A DNA stretch of 47,388 nucleotides. It comes from Nitromaritima sp964584125. GTDB taxonomy: Bacteria; Nitrospinota; Nitrospinia; Nitrospinales; VA-1. Both the position numbers and the translations under genes were made by a program. Position 1 is the first letter of the stretch. Each line of letters opens with the position of its first letter. Location: the NCBI GenBank assembly GCA_964584125.1, contig CAZOYP010000005.1, positions 1 to 47,388 on the forward strand, read 5' to 3'. The notes under the pieces are model-generated. The model searched no databases, was not told the origin of the DNA, and saw nothing but the letters and a program-made list of their open reading frames with translations. Below, piece by piece: positions 1 through 8,650 of this stretch.

Positions 1-501
1 AATTTAAAGGTCAAGTTTCGTGAATCATTCAGACCATTTGCCCCGTCAGTCCTAAGAGAAGATGTTTCGAAATGGTTTGATATAAACAGTGATAGCCCTT
101 ACATGTTGCTGGTTGCAGACATTATCAAGGAATACCAGTTACCCATGACAGAGGAACAAAAGCAGTTATTTGGAATAGCAAAATTAAATGTGCCACGTTC
201 TAAGATCCCAGCAATCACGCACGTGGACTATTCTGCACGTATTCAAACCGTACATAGAGAAACCAATCCCCGCTATCATAAATTACTATCAGTTTTTAAG
301 TCTCAAACCGGTTGCCCAGTGCTGATAAATACCAGTTTCAACGTGCGAGGAGAACCTATCGTCTGCGCTCCTGAAGATGCATTCCGTTGTTTTATGGGAA
401 CTGGAATTGAGGCGCTTGCTATAGGAAATTGTTTATTAAGAAAAGAAGCGCAGCAATTTGACTTAAAAGAAAATTACACCGAAATGTTTGATCTAGATTG
501 A
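1..501 (+). CDS. NodU/CmcH-family carbamoyltransferase, C-terminal part
   Basis: The reading frame is open from the first base, so only the last 166 residues are present and the true start lies upstream of the window. Two blocks match the C-terminal domain of NodU/CmcH O-carbamoyltransferases: the segment FRPFAPSVL near the start, and NTSFNVRGEPIV with the following PEDA stretch near residues 109-125. Family members transfer a carbamoyl group from carbamoyl phosphate to a hydroxyl of a sugar, antibiotic or nodulation factor. The N-terminal carbamoyl-adenylate domain is not visible, so substrate and activity cannot be judged. The nearest downstream gene begins 231 bases later. The family call is strong; the acceptor is unknown, though a cell-surface glycan would fit the sugar genes further along. 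Confidence 0.85.
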   Translation, partial: NLKVKFRESFRPFAPSVLREDVSKWFDINSDSPYMLLVADIIKEYQLPMTEEQKQLFGIAKLNVPRSKIPAITHVDYSARIQTVHRETNPRYHKLLSVFKSQTGCPVLINTSFNVRGEPIVCAPEDAFRCFMGTGIEALAIGNCLLRKEAQQFDLKENYTEMFDLD

Positions 502-732
502 TTTTTAAATTCGTTTCGAGAATTAGGATAACAGGTTATATAATATATCGTGCCCCACCAAAATATTACTACTAGTTAAAACCTATCTGCTTTGTCAATT
601 AAATATTAAGTTAAATTAAAATGGGGTTTTTACTTATGGTAGAGTTAAGAGTGCTTTGATACTACGAAAAAATATAAATGTAAAAAAACCACCGAATATC
701 TAGAAAACTAATGGAAATCCAAGCGTAATTAA

Positions 733-1197
733 ATGGATGATATAAAAAACTTATTGTCAGATCTTCACAGTCAAGTCGCTGACTTGCGCAACTCAGCAAC
801 CATGGCTTTATGGAACCGTTGGTATTTTGAAGCAGGTAAAGCTGCAGAGTTAGATATACGAAAAGGAGAGGATTTATTGGGCCTTCAACAATTTGAAGAA
901 GCTCGGCTCCACTTTAAAAAAACTGTCGAAACTTACCCAAACTTTGCCGAAGCCCACAACAAACTAGCTACCGTGCTTTTTCTACTGGAAGAATATGAAA
1001 ATTCAATTAACGAATGTAAAGTTACTTTAAAAATGAACCAGTATCATTTCGGAGCTTGGCATGGAATGGGGCTATGTCTTTTTAAACTTGCCCGATACTC
1101 TGAGGCTATTGAAAGCTTTAAGTCAGCCTTAGAGATCCAACCTTATGCCAATATTAATCGGAAATATATAGCTACATGTATGGGGAATTTAAACTAA
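733..1197 (+). CDS. small TPR-repeat protein
   Basis: This 154-residue protein has no signal peptide or membrane segment, so it is probably cytoplasmic. Residues about 42-143 form roughly three tetratricopeptide repeats. Recognisable repeat features are FEEARLHFKKTVETYPNFAEAH, split around the A-x3-H/F-x2-A pattern, and the final repeat ending in SALEIQPYA. The first 40 residues are predicted by eye to be helical and contain several Trp/Arg residues. TPRs mediate protein-protein contacts, so no reaction can be assigned. It lies 58 bases upstream of a metallo-beta-lactamase-fold gene on the same strand and may be cotranscribed with it. It is the shortest of five TPR proteins in the window. Function unknown. 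Confidence 0.8.
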   Translation: MDDIKNLLSDLHSQVADLRNSATMALWNRWYFEAGKAAELDIRKGEDLLGLQQFEEARLHFKKTVETYPNFAEAHNKLATVLFLLEEYENSINECKVTLKMNQYHFGAWHGMGLCLFKLARYSEAIESFKSALEIQPYANINRKYIATCMGNLN

Positions 1198-1255
1198 TTA
1201 TAAAAAGACATGAAACCGATAAAAAATTTTAACATCAAGGTAAATTTTTCGCAAG

Positions 1256-1894
1256 ATGAATAAAAAAGTAAATATGTCTGAACTAAAAGAAATATCTTCC
1301 AATCTTTATCAATGGTCTGAATTTTCAGTCGAAAAGCAAATCAACTTTAACGGCTATTATCTTATTAACAATAGAGAATCAGTTATTATTGATCCGCCAA
1401 CTTTATTAGATATTGGCCTGCAAAGTTTAACGAGTTTAGTAAAAAAAAATACTGATAGCCCCCTAAAAGCAATTTTGCTGACAAATATTCATCATGATCG
1501 TATGAGCATTAAGATAAAAGACGTTTTTAGCGTCCCTATATATATTCATGAAAATGACTCGGATGAATTGGGTTTTCAGCCAGACCATACATTTTCAAAT
1601 GGTGATGAATTATTTTGCGGGCTAAAAGCGATTCACTTGACAAACCAAAAATCGCCGGGCGAAACAGCTTTTTATCTCGAAGATCAAAAAAAAATGTTTG
1701 TTGGGGATGCTTTGATAGGAAAATTCCCAGGGAAGTTAAATATGCTCCCATCAGATAAATTCAAGGATATTGAAAAAGCTAAGAAAAGCCTACAGATTCT
1801 TAAAAACTTTGATTTTGAGGATTTATTATTGGGTGACGGTGAGTGTGTCCTCGGTAAAGGTAAAAAAATATTTGAAGAATTTTTAAACCAATAG
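1256..1894 (+). CDS. MBL-fold protein with degenerate metal site
   Basis: The 212-residue protein has the overall order of a glyoxalase II-like metallo-beta-lactamase fold: an N-terminal strand leading to IIDPP, a central motif after LLT, SPGETAFYL, FVGDALIG, and a C-terminal LLLGDGE. The usual ligands are largely altered. HxHxDH reads NIHHDR, the His before SPG is Lys, and the final His of the GHG-type motif is Asp (GDG). Only the central His, the Asp of the first motif and the Asp of GDA remain in place. Classical two-zinc hydrolysis therefore looks unlikely; a binding role or a single altered metal is possible. It follows the small TPR gene on the same strand. Alignments were made by eye. 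Confidence 0.75.
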   Translation: MNKKVNMSELKEISSNLYQWSEFSVEKQINFNGYYLINNRESVIIDPPTLLDIGLQSLTSLVKKNTDSPLKAILLTNIHHDRMSIKIKDVFSVPIYIHENDSDELGFQPDHTFSNGDELFCGLKAIHLTNQKSPGETAFYLEDQKKMFVGDALIGKFPGKLNMLPSDKFKDIEKAKKSLQILKNFDFEDLLLGDGECVLGKGKKIFEEFLNQ

Positions 1895-1929
1895 CTATAA
1901 AGAACAACGAAGTAAAAAAAGTCCGTTTT

Positions 1930-2142
1930 CTAATCTAGGTCTTCTTCAGCTATAAAACCTTCCTTAATACCTTTACTAATAATTGTGTCTGCCAAATCTC
2001 CATGACCACCAGTATCATAGTTCATTACATTTTCGTTATCAAAATCATCAAAAAATATTTTTTCATCTTTTTCACACCAATTTCGAACCGATTCGCTGAA
2101 ACGCAAAACCATTTGAACTGCTTCTAATTTATCCATAACCAT
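1930..2142 (-). CDS. small acidic hypothetical protein
   Basis: This 70-residue product is rich in Asp and Glu, with an acidic centre around DDFDNENV and the ending EEDLD. It has no signal peptide, membrane segment or Cys pair, and I recognise no family. Two Met codons lie close together (residues 1 and 3), and neither has a convincing Shine-Dalgarno sequence, so the start could be two codons downstream. It converges on the MBL-fold gene with a 35-base gap. The biased, soluble composition supports a real gene over a chance frame, but this is the weakest of the retained small genes. Confidence 0.45.
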   Translation of the reverse strand: MVMDKLEAVQMVLRFSESVRNWCEKDEKIFFDDFDNENVMNYDTGGHGDLADTIISKGIKEGFIAEEDLD

Positions 2143-2450
2143 CTATATTCTTTGAAGAAAAGAAAGCACAACAATAAATAAATTTCTCCAAAACTACGGT
2201 TTACCTTAAATTCATCAACTATGAATAAATTAACAAACCTGCGAGAGGTTACATACTCCATAATCAGCCCATAAGACAAAAACCCCGACTACTCATTCGA
2301 TCGAATAAAATAAAGATCCAAGCGTTTAAACGACCACCGTTCTTAGTCCAAAAACCGAACTGTCCCTTTAAAAAATATGGGCGTGGTAGCGGTTGATTTC
2401 AACAGTACAAAAATACCAACCTCGGTCGGCTAAGCTTTTATATGAAAAAG
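2143..2450. other. noncoding stretch before tRNA-Ala
   Basis: These 308 bases lie between the start of the small acidic gene and the 3' end of the minus-strand tRNA. I see no credible open frame, no strong hairpin followed by a T-run and no repeat. It is AT-rich like the rest of the intergenic DNA. Confidence 0.5.
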
Positions 2451-2523
2451 TGGAGCTGACGGGGATCGAACCCGTGACCTCTTGCATGCCATGCAAGCGC
2501 GCTCCCAGCTGCGCCACAGCCCC
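2451..2523 (-). tRNA. tRNA-Ala (anticodon GGC)
   Basis: Read on the minus strand, the 73 bases fold as a full cloverleaf. The 7-bp acceptor stem is GGGGCTG with CAGCTCC, with one G-T wobble. The D arm is GCGC...GCGC, the anticodon stem is CTTGC/GCAAG around loop ATGGCAT, the variable loop has five bases, and the T arm is ACGGG-TTCGATC-CCCGT. The loop gives anticodon GGC, which reads the alanine codon GCC. The discriminator base is A. CCA is not encoded, so it must be added post-transcriptionally. The tRNA stands alone, with no neighbouring RNA gene and no sign of an integrated element at its 3' end. Confidence 0.96.
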
Positions 2524-2718
2524 AATTATTCGATTTTTATTTATTATTTACCAAAATCTTGTCATTTATTCTAACAGAATTAAATATCAATAGTGCACTA
2601 GAATTTTGCATCTTCCATCCTATAAAATTTTTAGTACTAATCTTGCTATATTGATGTAATGTATAATTTTCATACTTTCAGTTTATTTCTTAACTATTAA
2701 AATATTCTCTTTATTTCA

Positions 2719-3870
2719 ATGCAATTAAAAATATTTCTAAATTCTCTTTCCACTCGCTTTTTAATTATAGGATTGCTGTTTGGTCTTATATTTTCGCCAC
2801 AGTTAGTTTTTGCAGAAAAAAAAATACAGCCTTTAGGCTCATTAAAACTATTAATGCCTAAAGACATCCATATAGAGATATTTGCCAATGATTTGAATCA
2901 AGCCAGACATATGGCCTTTGATGATCAGGGAGTTTTATTTCTCAGTCAAGCTAGAGAAGGTAAAGTCGTCGCATTACCTGATGTTGATAATAATGGCAAA
3001 GCGGATCAAAAAATTTCAATTATTTCTGGACATAGAGCTCCTCATGGATTGGCATTTGTGAAAATTAAAGACAATTATTATCTTTATGTTGCCGAGGAAA
3101 CCAGAGTCATTCGATTAAAACGTACGCACAAGCCTTTTACTTATGGAAAGCCTGAAACCATAATTGACAATATCCCAGCTGGTGGACATTACACGCGAAC
3201 CATCAAAATCAAAAATAAGAAGCTATATTTATCTGTTGGCTCGTCATGTAATGTATGCATTGAAAAAAATCCTATACGCGCAGCAGTTTCTCGATTCAAT
3301 CTGGATGGTTCAGGTGGTGAGGTTTTTGCAAAAGGTCTACGTAATTCAGTTGGAATTGAGTTTTCGCCATACTCAGGTGAATTATGGGGCGTTAACAACG
3401 GTCGTGATATGCTAGGTGATCACCATCCTGAAGAAGAACTAAATATTATTCAAGAAGGAAAGCACTATGGTTGGCCTTATTGCTATGAATCTCAAGTCTT
3501 CGATGAAGATTTTGGCCAAATGTTTGACTGCTCCAAAACTGAAATACCAGCTTATACCTTTACGGCTCATATGGCTCCACTAGGACTTGCTTTCTATCAA
3601 AAAGGAAGTCTACCAAAACGTTACGACCACAGCGTATTTATTTCATTTCACGGCTCGTGGAATCGATCCATCCCTTCTGGATACAAGGTGATCCGTCTAA
3701 GACTGAATTCGGTAGGTAATATTATTTCTCATGAAGATTTTATAACTGGTTGGTTAAAAAACAATGGTTCAGCAGTTGGCAGACCAGTCGACATAGAATA
3801 CTCACCTGGAGGAGAGCTTTATATATCTGACGATCTTCTGGGAGTAGTCTACAAAGTAGCTGGAAATTAA
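2719..3870 (+). CDS. secreted PQQ-type sorbosone/glucose dehydrogenase-like beta-propeller
   Basis: A 383-residue protein with a clear Sec signal: a Lys near the start, a hydrophobic stretch about residues 12-31 and a likely cut after VFA near residue 32. It should therefore be periplasmic. The body matches the soluble glucose/sorbosone dehydrogenase beta-propeller: RHMAFDDQG, APHGLAF, LYLSVGSSCNVC, GLRNSVGIEFSP, GWPYC, HMAPLGLAFY, FHGSWNR and GRPVDIEYSPGGELYISDD in order. Such enzymes oxidise sugars or aldehydes using pyrroloquinoline quinone, but many family members have no proven substrate and some may not bind PQQ. No PQQ biosynthesis gene is visible here. Two Cys pairs (SSCNVC and the PYC/FDC pair) could form disulfides. 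Fold call strong, substrate unknown. Confidence 0.85.
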   Translation: MQLKIFLNSLSTRFLIIGLLFGLIFSPQLVFAEKKIQPLGSLKLLMPKDIHIEIFANDLNQARHMAFDDQGVLFLSQAREGKVVALPDVDNNGKADQKISIISGHRAPHGLAFVKIKDNYYLYVAEETRVIRLKRTHKPFTYGKPETIIDNIPAGGHYTRTIKIKNKKLYLSVGSSCNVCIEKNPIRAAVSRFNLDGSGGEVFAKGLRNSVGIEFSPYSGELWGVNNGRDMLGDHHPEEELNIIQEGKHYGWPYCYESQVFDEDFGQMFDCSKTEIPAYTFTAHMAPLGLAFYQKGSLPKRYDHSVFISFHGSWNRSIPSGYKVIRLRLNSVGNIISHEDFITGWLKNNGSAVGRPVDIEYSPGGELYISDDLLGVVYKVAGN

Positions 3871-4040
3871 AATATCGAATCTCTTTTTCAACCATCAACG
3901 CTGTTTTATAAAAACAACTGCTTACCACTACTTGCCTTCCCCAAGCATCACTATATAATGATAAAAATATTTTTCTCGCAATTCTTTCAGTTAAATGATT
4001 GACAGGGTTAGCAGGTCCTAAACTTTGCAATGGATATAGT

Positions 4041-4694
4041 GTGATAAAAAAATTTAATCGTCGCCTTAGAAATATTTTTCTGACTGGGTTTTTAATTACA
4101 CTTCCCATTGCTTTAACTATCTTTATTCTCAATTTTCTCTTCAAAAGCCTTGATTCATTATCTCCTGTTTTTACTCATTGGTTGATCTTATCGGGCGCAC
4201 CTATACCAGAGGGATACCGCATTCCCTTTCTTGGTGTAGTCATGACATTTGTAATCGTATTTCTCGTCGGTGCAATAACTACTAATATATTTGGAAAAAG
4301 AATGCTTCATTTATGGGAAGGTGTTGTTGAGAAAATTCCTTTTGTTCGACGGATATATAAAGGAACCAAACAGGTCGTATCTTCATTTGCGACAATGGAC
4401 ACTAAAGCATTCACCAAAGTTGTTCTCATTGAATTTCCGAGAAAAGGAGCTTACGCAATAGCCTTTATCACAGGAAATACTAGTGGTGAATTACAACGCC
4501 TTACAGGTAGTAATCATCTAAAAGTTTTTATCCCCACCACACCGAACCCAACTTCTGGGTTCATTATTTTCACTGATCCCGCTGAGGTAATTGAACTAAA
4601 TATGACCATCGAACAGGGGATCAAGTACGTAATATCCGGAGGAATTGTATCACCAGAACATTTTGATAAATTCATAACGGATTCCATGGTGTGA
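4041..4694 (+). CDS. DUF502 family inner-membrane protein
   Basis: The frame is open from 3999, but I prefer the GTG at 4041, which gives VIKKFNRRLRN. This basic N-terminus directly precedes the first membrane segment and is typical of the family, whereas the extra 14 residues upstream look non-native. Two hydrophobic segments follow (residues about 10-32 and 58-80 from this start), then KRMLHLWEGVVEKIPFVRRIYKG and a soluble domain with VLIEFPRKGAYAIAFITG and the TTPNPTSGF motif. These blocks identify DUF502 (PF04367). The family is widespread in bacteria and its function is not settled. The gene is followed after nine bases by a pseudouridine synthase gene on the same strand, so the two are probably cotranscribed. 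Confidence 0.85.
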   Translation: MIKKFNRRLRNIFLTGFLITLPIALTIFILNFLFKSLDSLSPVFTHWLILSGAPIPEGYRIPFLGVVMTFVIVFLVGAITTNIFGKRMLHLWEGVVEKIPFVRRIYKGTKQVVSSFATMDTKAFTKVVLIEFPRKGAYAIAFITGNTSGELQRLTGSNHLKVFIPTTPNPTSGFIIFTDPAEVIELNMTIEQGIKYVISGGIVSPEHFDKFITDSMV

Positions 4695-4703
4695 TCAAAC
4701 CTG

Positions 4704-5366
4704 ATGATCAAGGTTATATATGTTGATAATCATATTATAGCGGTAATCAAACCGACAGGACTATTAACACAAACCGACCGTAATAATAATGACTCACTCA
4801 TTGACCAGACTCGACAATGGATTAAAAAAAAATATAATAAGCCGAATAATATTTTTTTAGGACTAGTCCATCGGCTAGATCGAAATGTTTCCGGTGTTAT
4901 TCTTTTTGCTCGCACTTCGAAAGCAGCTTCTAGACTTTCCAAGCAATTCCGAGAAAGAACTATAAAAAAAATCTATAGAGCTATTGTGGTAGGAAAAATT
5001 AAACAGACGAACGCTAAACTTGTGCACCATATTCGAAAGGGAAAGTCCTTAAAAGCTACCGTTTTCCCCAGAGAAACACCTACTGCTAAACGTTCCGAGC
5101 TATCATATGATGTTATTGATTTAATTGGGGGGAATACCCTTGTGGAAGTAACTCTTTCTACAGGAAGGTTTCATCAAATTCGGGCACAAATGGCATTTAT
5201 CGGGCACCCCGTGCTAGGTGATGTCAAATATGGGGCGCCTGAGGCTTTGTTAAATCAAGAAATTACTCTTTATGCTTACAAATTAGTTTTTAATCATCCT
5301 ATCTCAAATGAAGAGATTCAATTAACCGCTCCCGAACCAAAAACCTGGGAGCATTTTAAGGTCTAA
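4704..5366 (+). CDS. RluA-family pseudouridine synthase
   Basis: This 220-residue enzyme lacks an N-terminal S4 domain and begins directly with the catalytic domain (VIYVDNHIIAVIKPTGL). The signature VHRLDRNVSGVILFART near residues 54-70 carries the catalytic Asp. The later RFHQIRAQMAFIGHPVLGD block is also typical of RluA/RluC/RluD enzymes. The length fits the short class acting on tRNA or 23S rRNA; which uridine is modified cannot be told from sequence alone. It starts nine bases after the DUF502 gene and converges on the RND permease gene 20 bases beyond its stop. Family call strong, target unknown. Confidence 0.92.
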   Translation: MIKVIYVDNHIIAVIKPTGLLTQTDRNNNDSLIDQTRQWIKKKYNKPNNIFLGLVHRLDRNVSGVILFARTSKAASRLSKQFRERTIKKIYRAIVVGKIKQTNAKLVHHIRKGKSLKATVFPRETPTAKRSELSYDVIDLIGGNTLVEVTLSTGRFHQIRAQMAFIGHPVLGDVKYGAPEALLNQEITLYAYKLVFNHPISNEEIQLTAPEPKTWEHFKV

Positions 5367-5386
5367 ATCTCTACTAAGTACTATTT

Positions 5387-8300
5387 TCAAGACATCTTGA
5401 CAGGAGACGCTCTATTTTCTCTTGGACCTACGAGAGAATCTTTTACAAGATCATCTTTATGAGTATGGTAACCAATATCCATAAGTAAAGATAAAAGAAT
5501 AGGAACTAGAAAAAGTGTGAATATCGCAGAGACTCCTAAGCCACCAATCAAAGCGGTGCCCATACCTCGATAAAGCTCAGTGCCAGCCCCTTCACCTAAC
5601 GCCAGTGGAATCATTCCAAAAACACTTGAAACCACTGTCATCATAATAGGTCTGAGTCTTGTTTCACAAGATTTCAAAAGTGATTCCCTCTCATTCATCC
5701 CTGACTTAATATTATTAAGCATCTGATGAATAATAAGGATAGCGTTATTAACAACTATGCCGGCAAGAATAACAATCCCTAACTGAGTCAATATATCAAA
5801 TGTAATCCAATTCCAACTTCCAGCAAGAGTATCTGCATCAGAAACTTCCCATTCTCTAAGAATATCCAGGATATTTTTTCTTTGTAAAATATTATTACCA
5901 ACAATCCCCAAGAACGAACCAGACACTGCCAAAATAACTGTAAGCATTACGATGAGAGGATGCAAAAAAGAAGCAAACAAGGCTACTAGTAAAAGATATA
6001 TAAACCCTATTGCGTAATAAAAACTATTCAAAAGGGATTTTTGTGTTGACGCAAGTTCATCTGCCGCTCCCCCTACACCTAATCCAAAATCCTGGCCTAA
6101 AGTTTGTCTAGCCGGGACTAATTGTTCAATCTCAATCCGGTCTATCACCTGTTGCATTGGAAAGTCTTTTTTAACCTGAACTCTTAGAACAATAGCACGT
6201 TCTTTCTCTATATGGTCAATACGTGCAGGGCCAGCGTCAATTTCAATATCAGCTAAGTGACCTAAATGGGTCATCTTACTTTCATCAGTCCAAATAGGAA
6301 GATCTTGGTAATCATTTAAACCAAGCTTGGCCCCCTTCTTTCTTTGGACCAGAACAAAGTCAATGGGTTCTCCCTGATCATTATATTCCCCCAAATATTT
6401 CCCCGCATTAAGTGATTCAATAATATCCCCCATTTCATTCATTCCCATATTAAGCCTTGCTGCCTGTTCGCGACGTGGAATAAACCTTAATTCTGGATTC
6501 CCAAATTTGAATTCCGGCCTGACTGAATGTACACCCTCACTACCCGAAAGCTTCCCAATTAAATCCAACGCTGTACTTTTAAGCTTTAAAATATCAGGAC
6601 CGGTAATTTCTACCTGGAATGTTTTGTCAGCCGAACGAAATATTGGTCTTTGTACTGCGAATGCAAATCGATAGCCAGGAATATTAAAAATCTCTTTGCC
6701 CATTTCTCTAGCCTTGATTGCCATTTTTACTTCACCTCGCTGGCCCGAAGCTAATTCCCTTTTTACAATAGCACCACCACCATTAAATCGAGGCGCAAAC
6801 ACCGTAAAATTACGATCAATATCCTCCATCCCAACAATTTTATCTTCATAAGGTGCAAAATAGTTCATATTGGTTTTCGCCGGTACTCCAGCTACGGGTT
6901 CAATCAGCATAAAAACCATATTAGTGTTACCATAAGGAAGATAGTCTTTCTTAGGAAGAATGGTAATACTCCATAACATTCCCGCTATAATCAAACTGAT
7001 TACTCCAACTTTTGCAATTATTCCCATAGCTGATTTTTCCAACAGTCGACTCATGACACCTGCATAGACCTTAACCACCTTCGAACCAAGGAGAACTACT
7101 GGACGAAATAATGTCCGATGCAGAAATCCAGGTTCGTAAGTTTCTCCCGGGTTGAGACGAATTAGTAAGGTAGTTAAAGTTGGAATCACGGTAATAGAAA
7201 CAATTAAAGACAAAGCGATACTGCCACTAATGGTAATTGCAATATCTCGAAACATTTGCCCCGCTTCCTCTTCAATAAAAACTATAGGAACAAATACCGC
7301 AAGGGTGGTCAGTGTAGAAGCAAGGACTGCACCCCAGACTTCGGCAGCACCATCGTAAGCTGCTTTGAGGACTCCTTTTCGCATCGTAAGATGTCGATAA
7401 ATATTCTCCAAGACAACTATTGAATTATCTACCACCATGCCAACAGCGAATGCCATACCTGCAAGAGAAATAATATTAATACTTCGACCTAAAATTTTTA
7501 AAATAATAAACACCGCCACCAAAGTGACCGGAATGCTTATAGCAATAATAAGTACTGACCGTACCGATCCTAGAAATAGCAGTAAAACTGCAACAGCTAA
7601 CATGGCTCCGAGGCTAAGGTTTGATTTAACCAGGCGCATAGACTCGTCTATATAGTCCACATCCTTATAAACAATTTTTAACTTTAGAGGTATTCCTCGG
7701 TTAAGCAGCTCTTTATTAATTACCTTTACCATTTTAGCTGCTTCGTTACAGGTCGCCACAACATTGGCTCCTGCCTTTCGAATCACGCCAAACCCGTTAG
7801 ACAATTGACCACTAATACGGACCAAGGAGTCTGTTCTCTTGTAACTGTCCTCTACAATCGCAAAATCCTTCACTCTAACCGTACGATCCCCATCTCGCTT
7901 TATGACCGTTTCCATAATTTCGCGCGGGCTAGAAAATTCACCCAACGCACGTACCGTGTAAGCCCTGCCTTCCTCATCGTGAAATCCAGCACGAGAATTC
8001 TGATTTTCATCTCTTAACCGTTTGATAATTTCGTCATAAGTGAGCTGCAAACGAGCAATGCTATAGGGATTAAATTCAACCCTCATTTCTCTTTCCTCAC
8101 CACCGAAGTGCCAAACATCTGCTATTCCAGTTACTCTTCGTAGTGCCGGAATGACAATATCTTTTCCAATCTCGTACATATAGTTTTGGTTGATTTTTGG
8201 CATTTGTGGATCGGGCTTATCAAAAACAATCCACATGATTGGATTAGAGTTATCGGTTGAAACACTTTTAAGGGTAGGTTTATCAGAAAGTACGGGGAGA

Positions 8301-8650
8301 TCTTTGACTTGCTGAAGCTTATTATTAACATCAATCATAGCAATATTTTTGTCTGTGCCCCACTCAAACTCTAGAGTAATCGTACTTAAACCATGCTGAC
8401 TACGAGAGGTCATTTTCTTTAAACCTTCAACTGACTCCAACTGCTCTTCAAGGCGACGGGTGATATTACGTTCAACTTCATTTGGTGACAAACCAGTATA
8501 TTCTGTACGAACTTCTATGAGAGGTTTATCAACTGTTGGTGTTAATTGACGAGGAAGGGTATTAAAACAAATGACACCCACTACCGCTACGAGGGCCATC
8601 ACAACCGTAACAGAATGGTAGTTACGTATAGATTGGTCGATCAGCTTCAT
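5387..8650 (-). CDS. RND-family efflux permease
   Basis: The 1087-residue length and duplicated plan (membrane helix, large periplasmic domain, helix bundle, twice) match RND exporters of the AcrB/MexF class. Residues 12-32 form TM1, and the TM4 block FAVGMVVDNSIVVLENI lies at about 401-417. Two proton-relay positions differ from AcrB. The D407-D408 pair is Asp408-Asn409 here, and the Lys of TM10 (KNAIL in AcrB) is Asn in VVNNAIL near residue 968. An extra stretch of about 25 residues (roughly 920-946) precedes TM10. The gene abuts the adaptor gene with no spacer (stop then ATG), so they form one operon. No TolC-type channel is encoded nearby. Substrate unknown. Confidence 0.93.
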   Translation of the reverse strand: MKLIDQSIRNYHSVTVVMALVAVVGVICFNTLPRQLTPTVDKPLIEVRTEYTGLSPNEVERNITRRLEEQLESVEGLKKMTSRSQHGLSTITLEFEWGTDKNIAMIDVNNKLQQVKDLPVLSDKPTLKSVSTDNSNPIMWIVFDKPDPQMPKINQNYMYEIGKDIVIPALRRVTGIADVWHFGGEEREMRVEFNPYSIARLQLTYDEIIKRLRDENQNSRAGFHDEEGRAYTVRALGEFSSPREIMETVIKRDGDRTVRVKDFAIVEDSYKRTDSLVRISGQLSNGFGVIRKAGANVVATCNEAAKMVKVINKELLNRGIPLKLKIVYKDVDYIDESMRLVKSNLSLGAMLAVAVLLLFLGSVRSVLIIAISIPVTLVAVFIILKILGRSINIISLAGMAFAVGMVVDNSIVVLENIYRHLTMRKGVLKAAYDGAAEVWGAVLASTLTTLAVFVPIVFIEEEAGQMFRDIAITISGSIALSLIVSITVIPTLTTLLIRLNPGETYEPGFLHRTLFRPVVLLGSKVVKVYAGVMSRLLEKSAMGIIAKVGVISLIIAGMLWSITILPKKDYLPYGNTNMVFMLIEPVAGVPAKTNMNYFAPYEDKIVGMEDIDRNFTVFAPRFNGGGAIVKRELASGQRGEVKMAIKAREMGKEIFNIPGYRFAFAVQRPIFRSADKTFQVEITGPDILKLKSTALDLIGKLSGSEGVHSVRPEFKFGNPELRFIPRREQAARLNMGMNEMGDIIESLNAGKYLGEYNDQGEPIDFVLVQRKKGAKLGLNDYQDLPIWTDESKMTHLGHLADIEIDAGPARIDHIEKERAIVLRVQVKKDFPMQQVIDRIEIEQLVPARQTLGQDFGLGVGGAADELASTQKSLLNSFYYAIGFIYLLLVALFASFLHPLIVMLTVILAVSGSFLGIVGNNILQRKNILDILREWEVSDADTLAGSWNWITFDILTQLGIVILAGIVVNNAILIIHQMLNNIKSGMNERESLLKSCETRLRPIMMTVVSSVFGMIPLALGEGAGTELYRGMGTALIGGLGVSAIFTLFLVPILLSLLMDIGYHTHKDDLVKDSLVGPRENRASPVKMS

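Noticed and set aside
2393..2593. 66-residue open frame across the tRNA-Ala
   Set aside because: It reads through a well-folded tRNA on the other strand, and its peptide with VELTGIEPVTSCMPCKR is a familiar tRNA translation artefact.
2524..2640. Promoter for the tRNA-Ala on the minus strand
   Set aside because: A TAGAAT-like hexamer exists, but no -35 match at the right spacing could be found by eye.
3999..4040. Longer N-terminus for the DUF502 protein
   Set aside because: The extra residues do not fit the family; the GTG at 4041 gives a normal basic start before the first helix.
5387..8650. Plus-strand frames inside the RND permease gene
   Set aside because: They are shadows of a long, well-supported coding region with no independent motifs.
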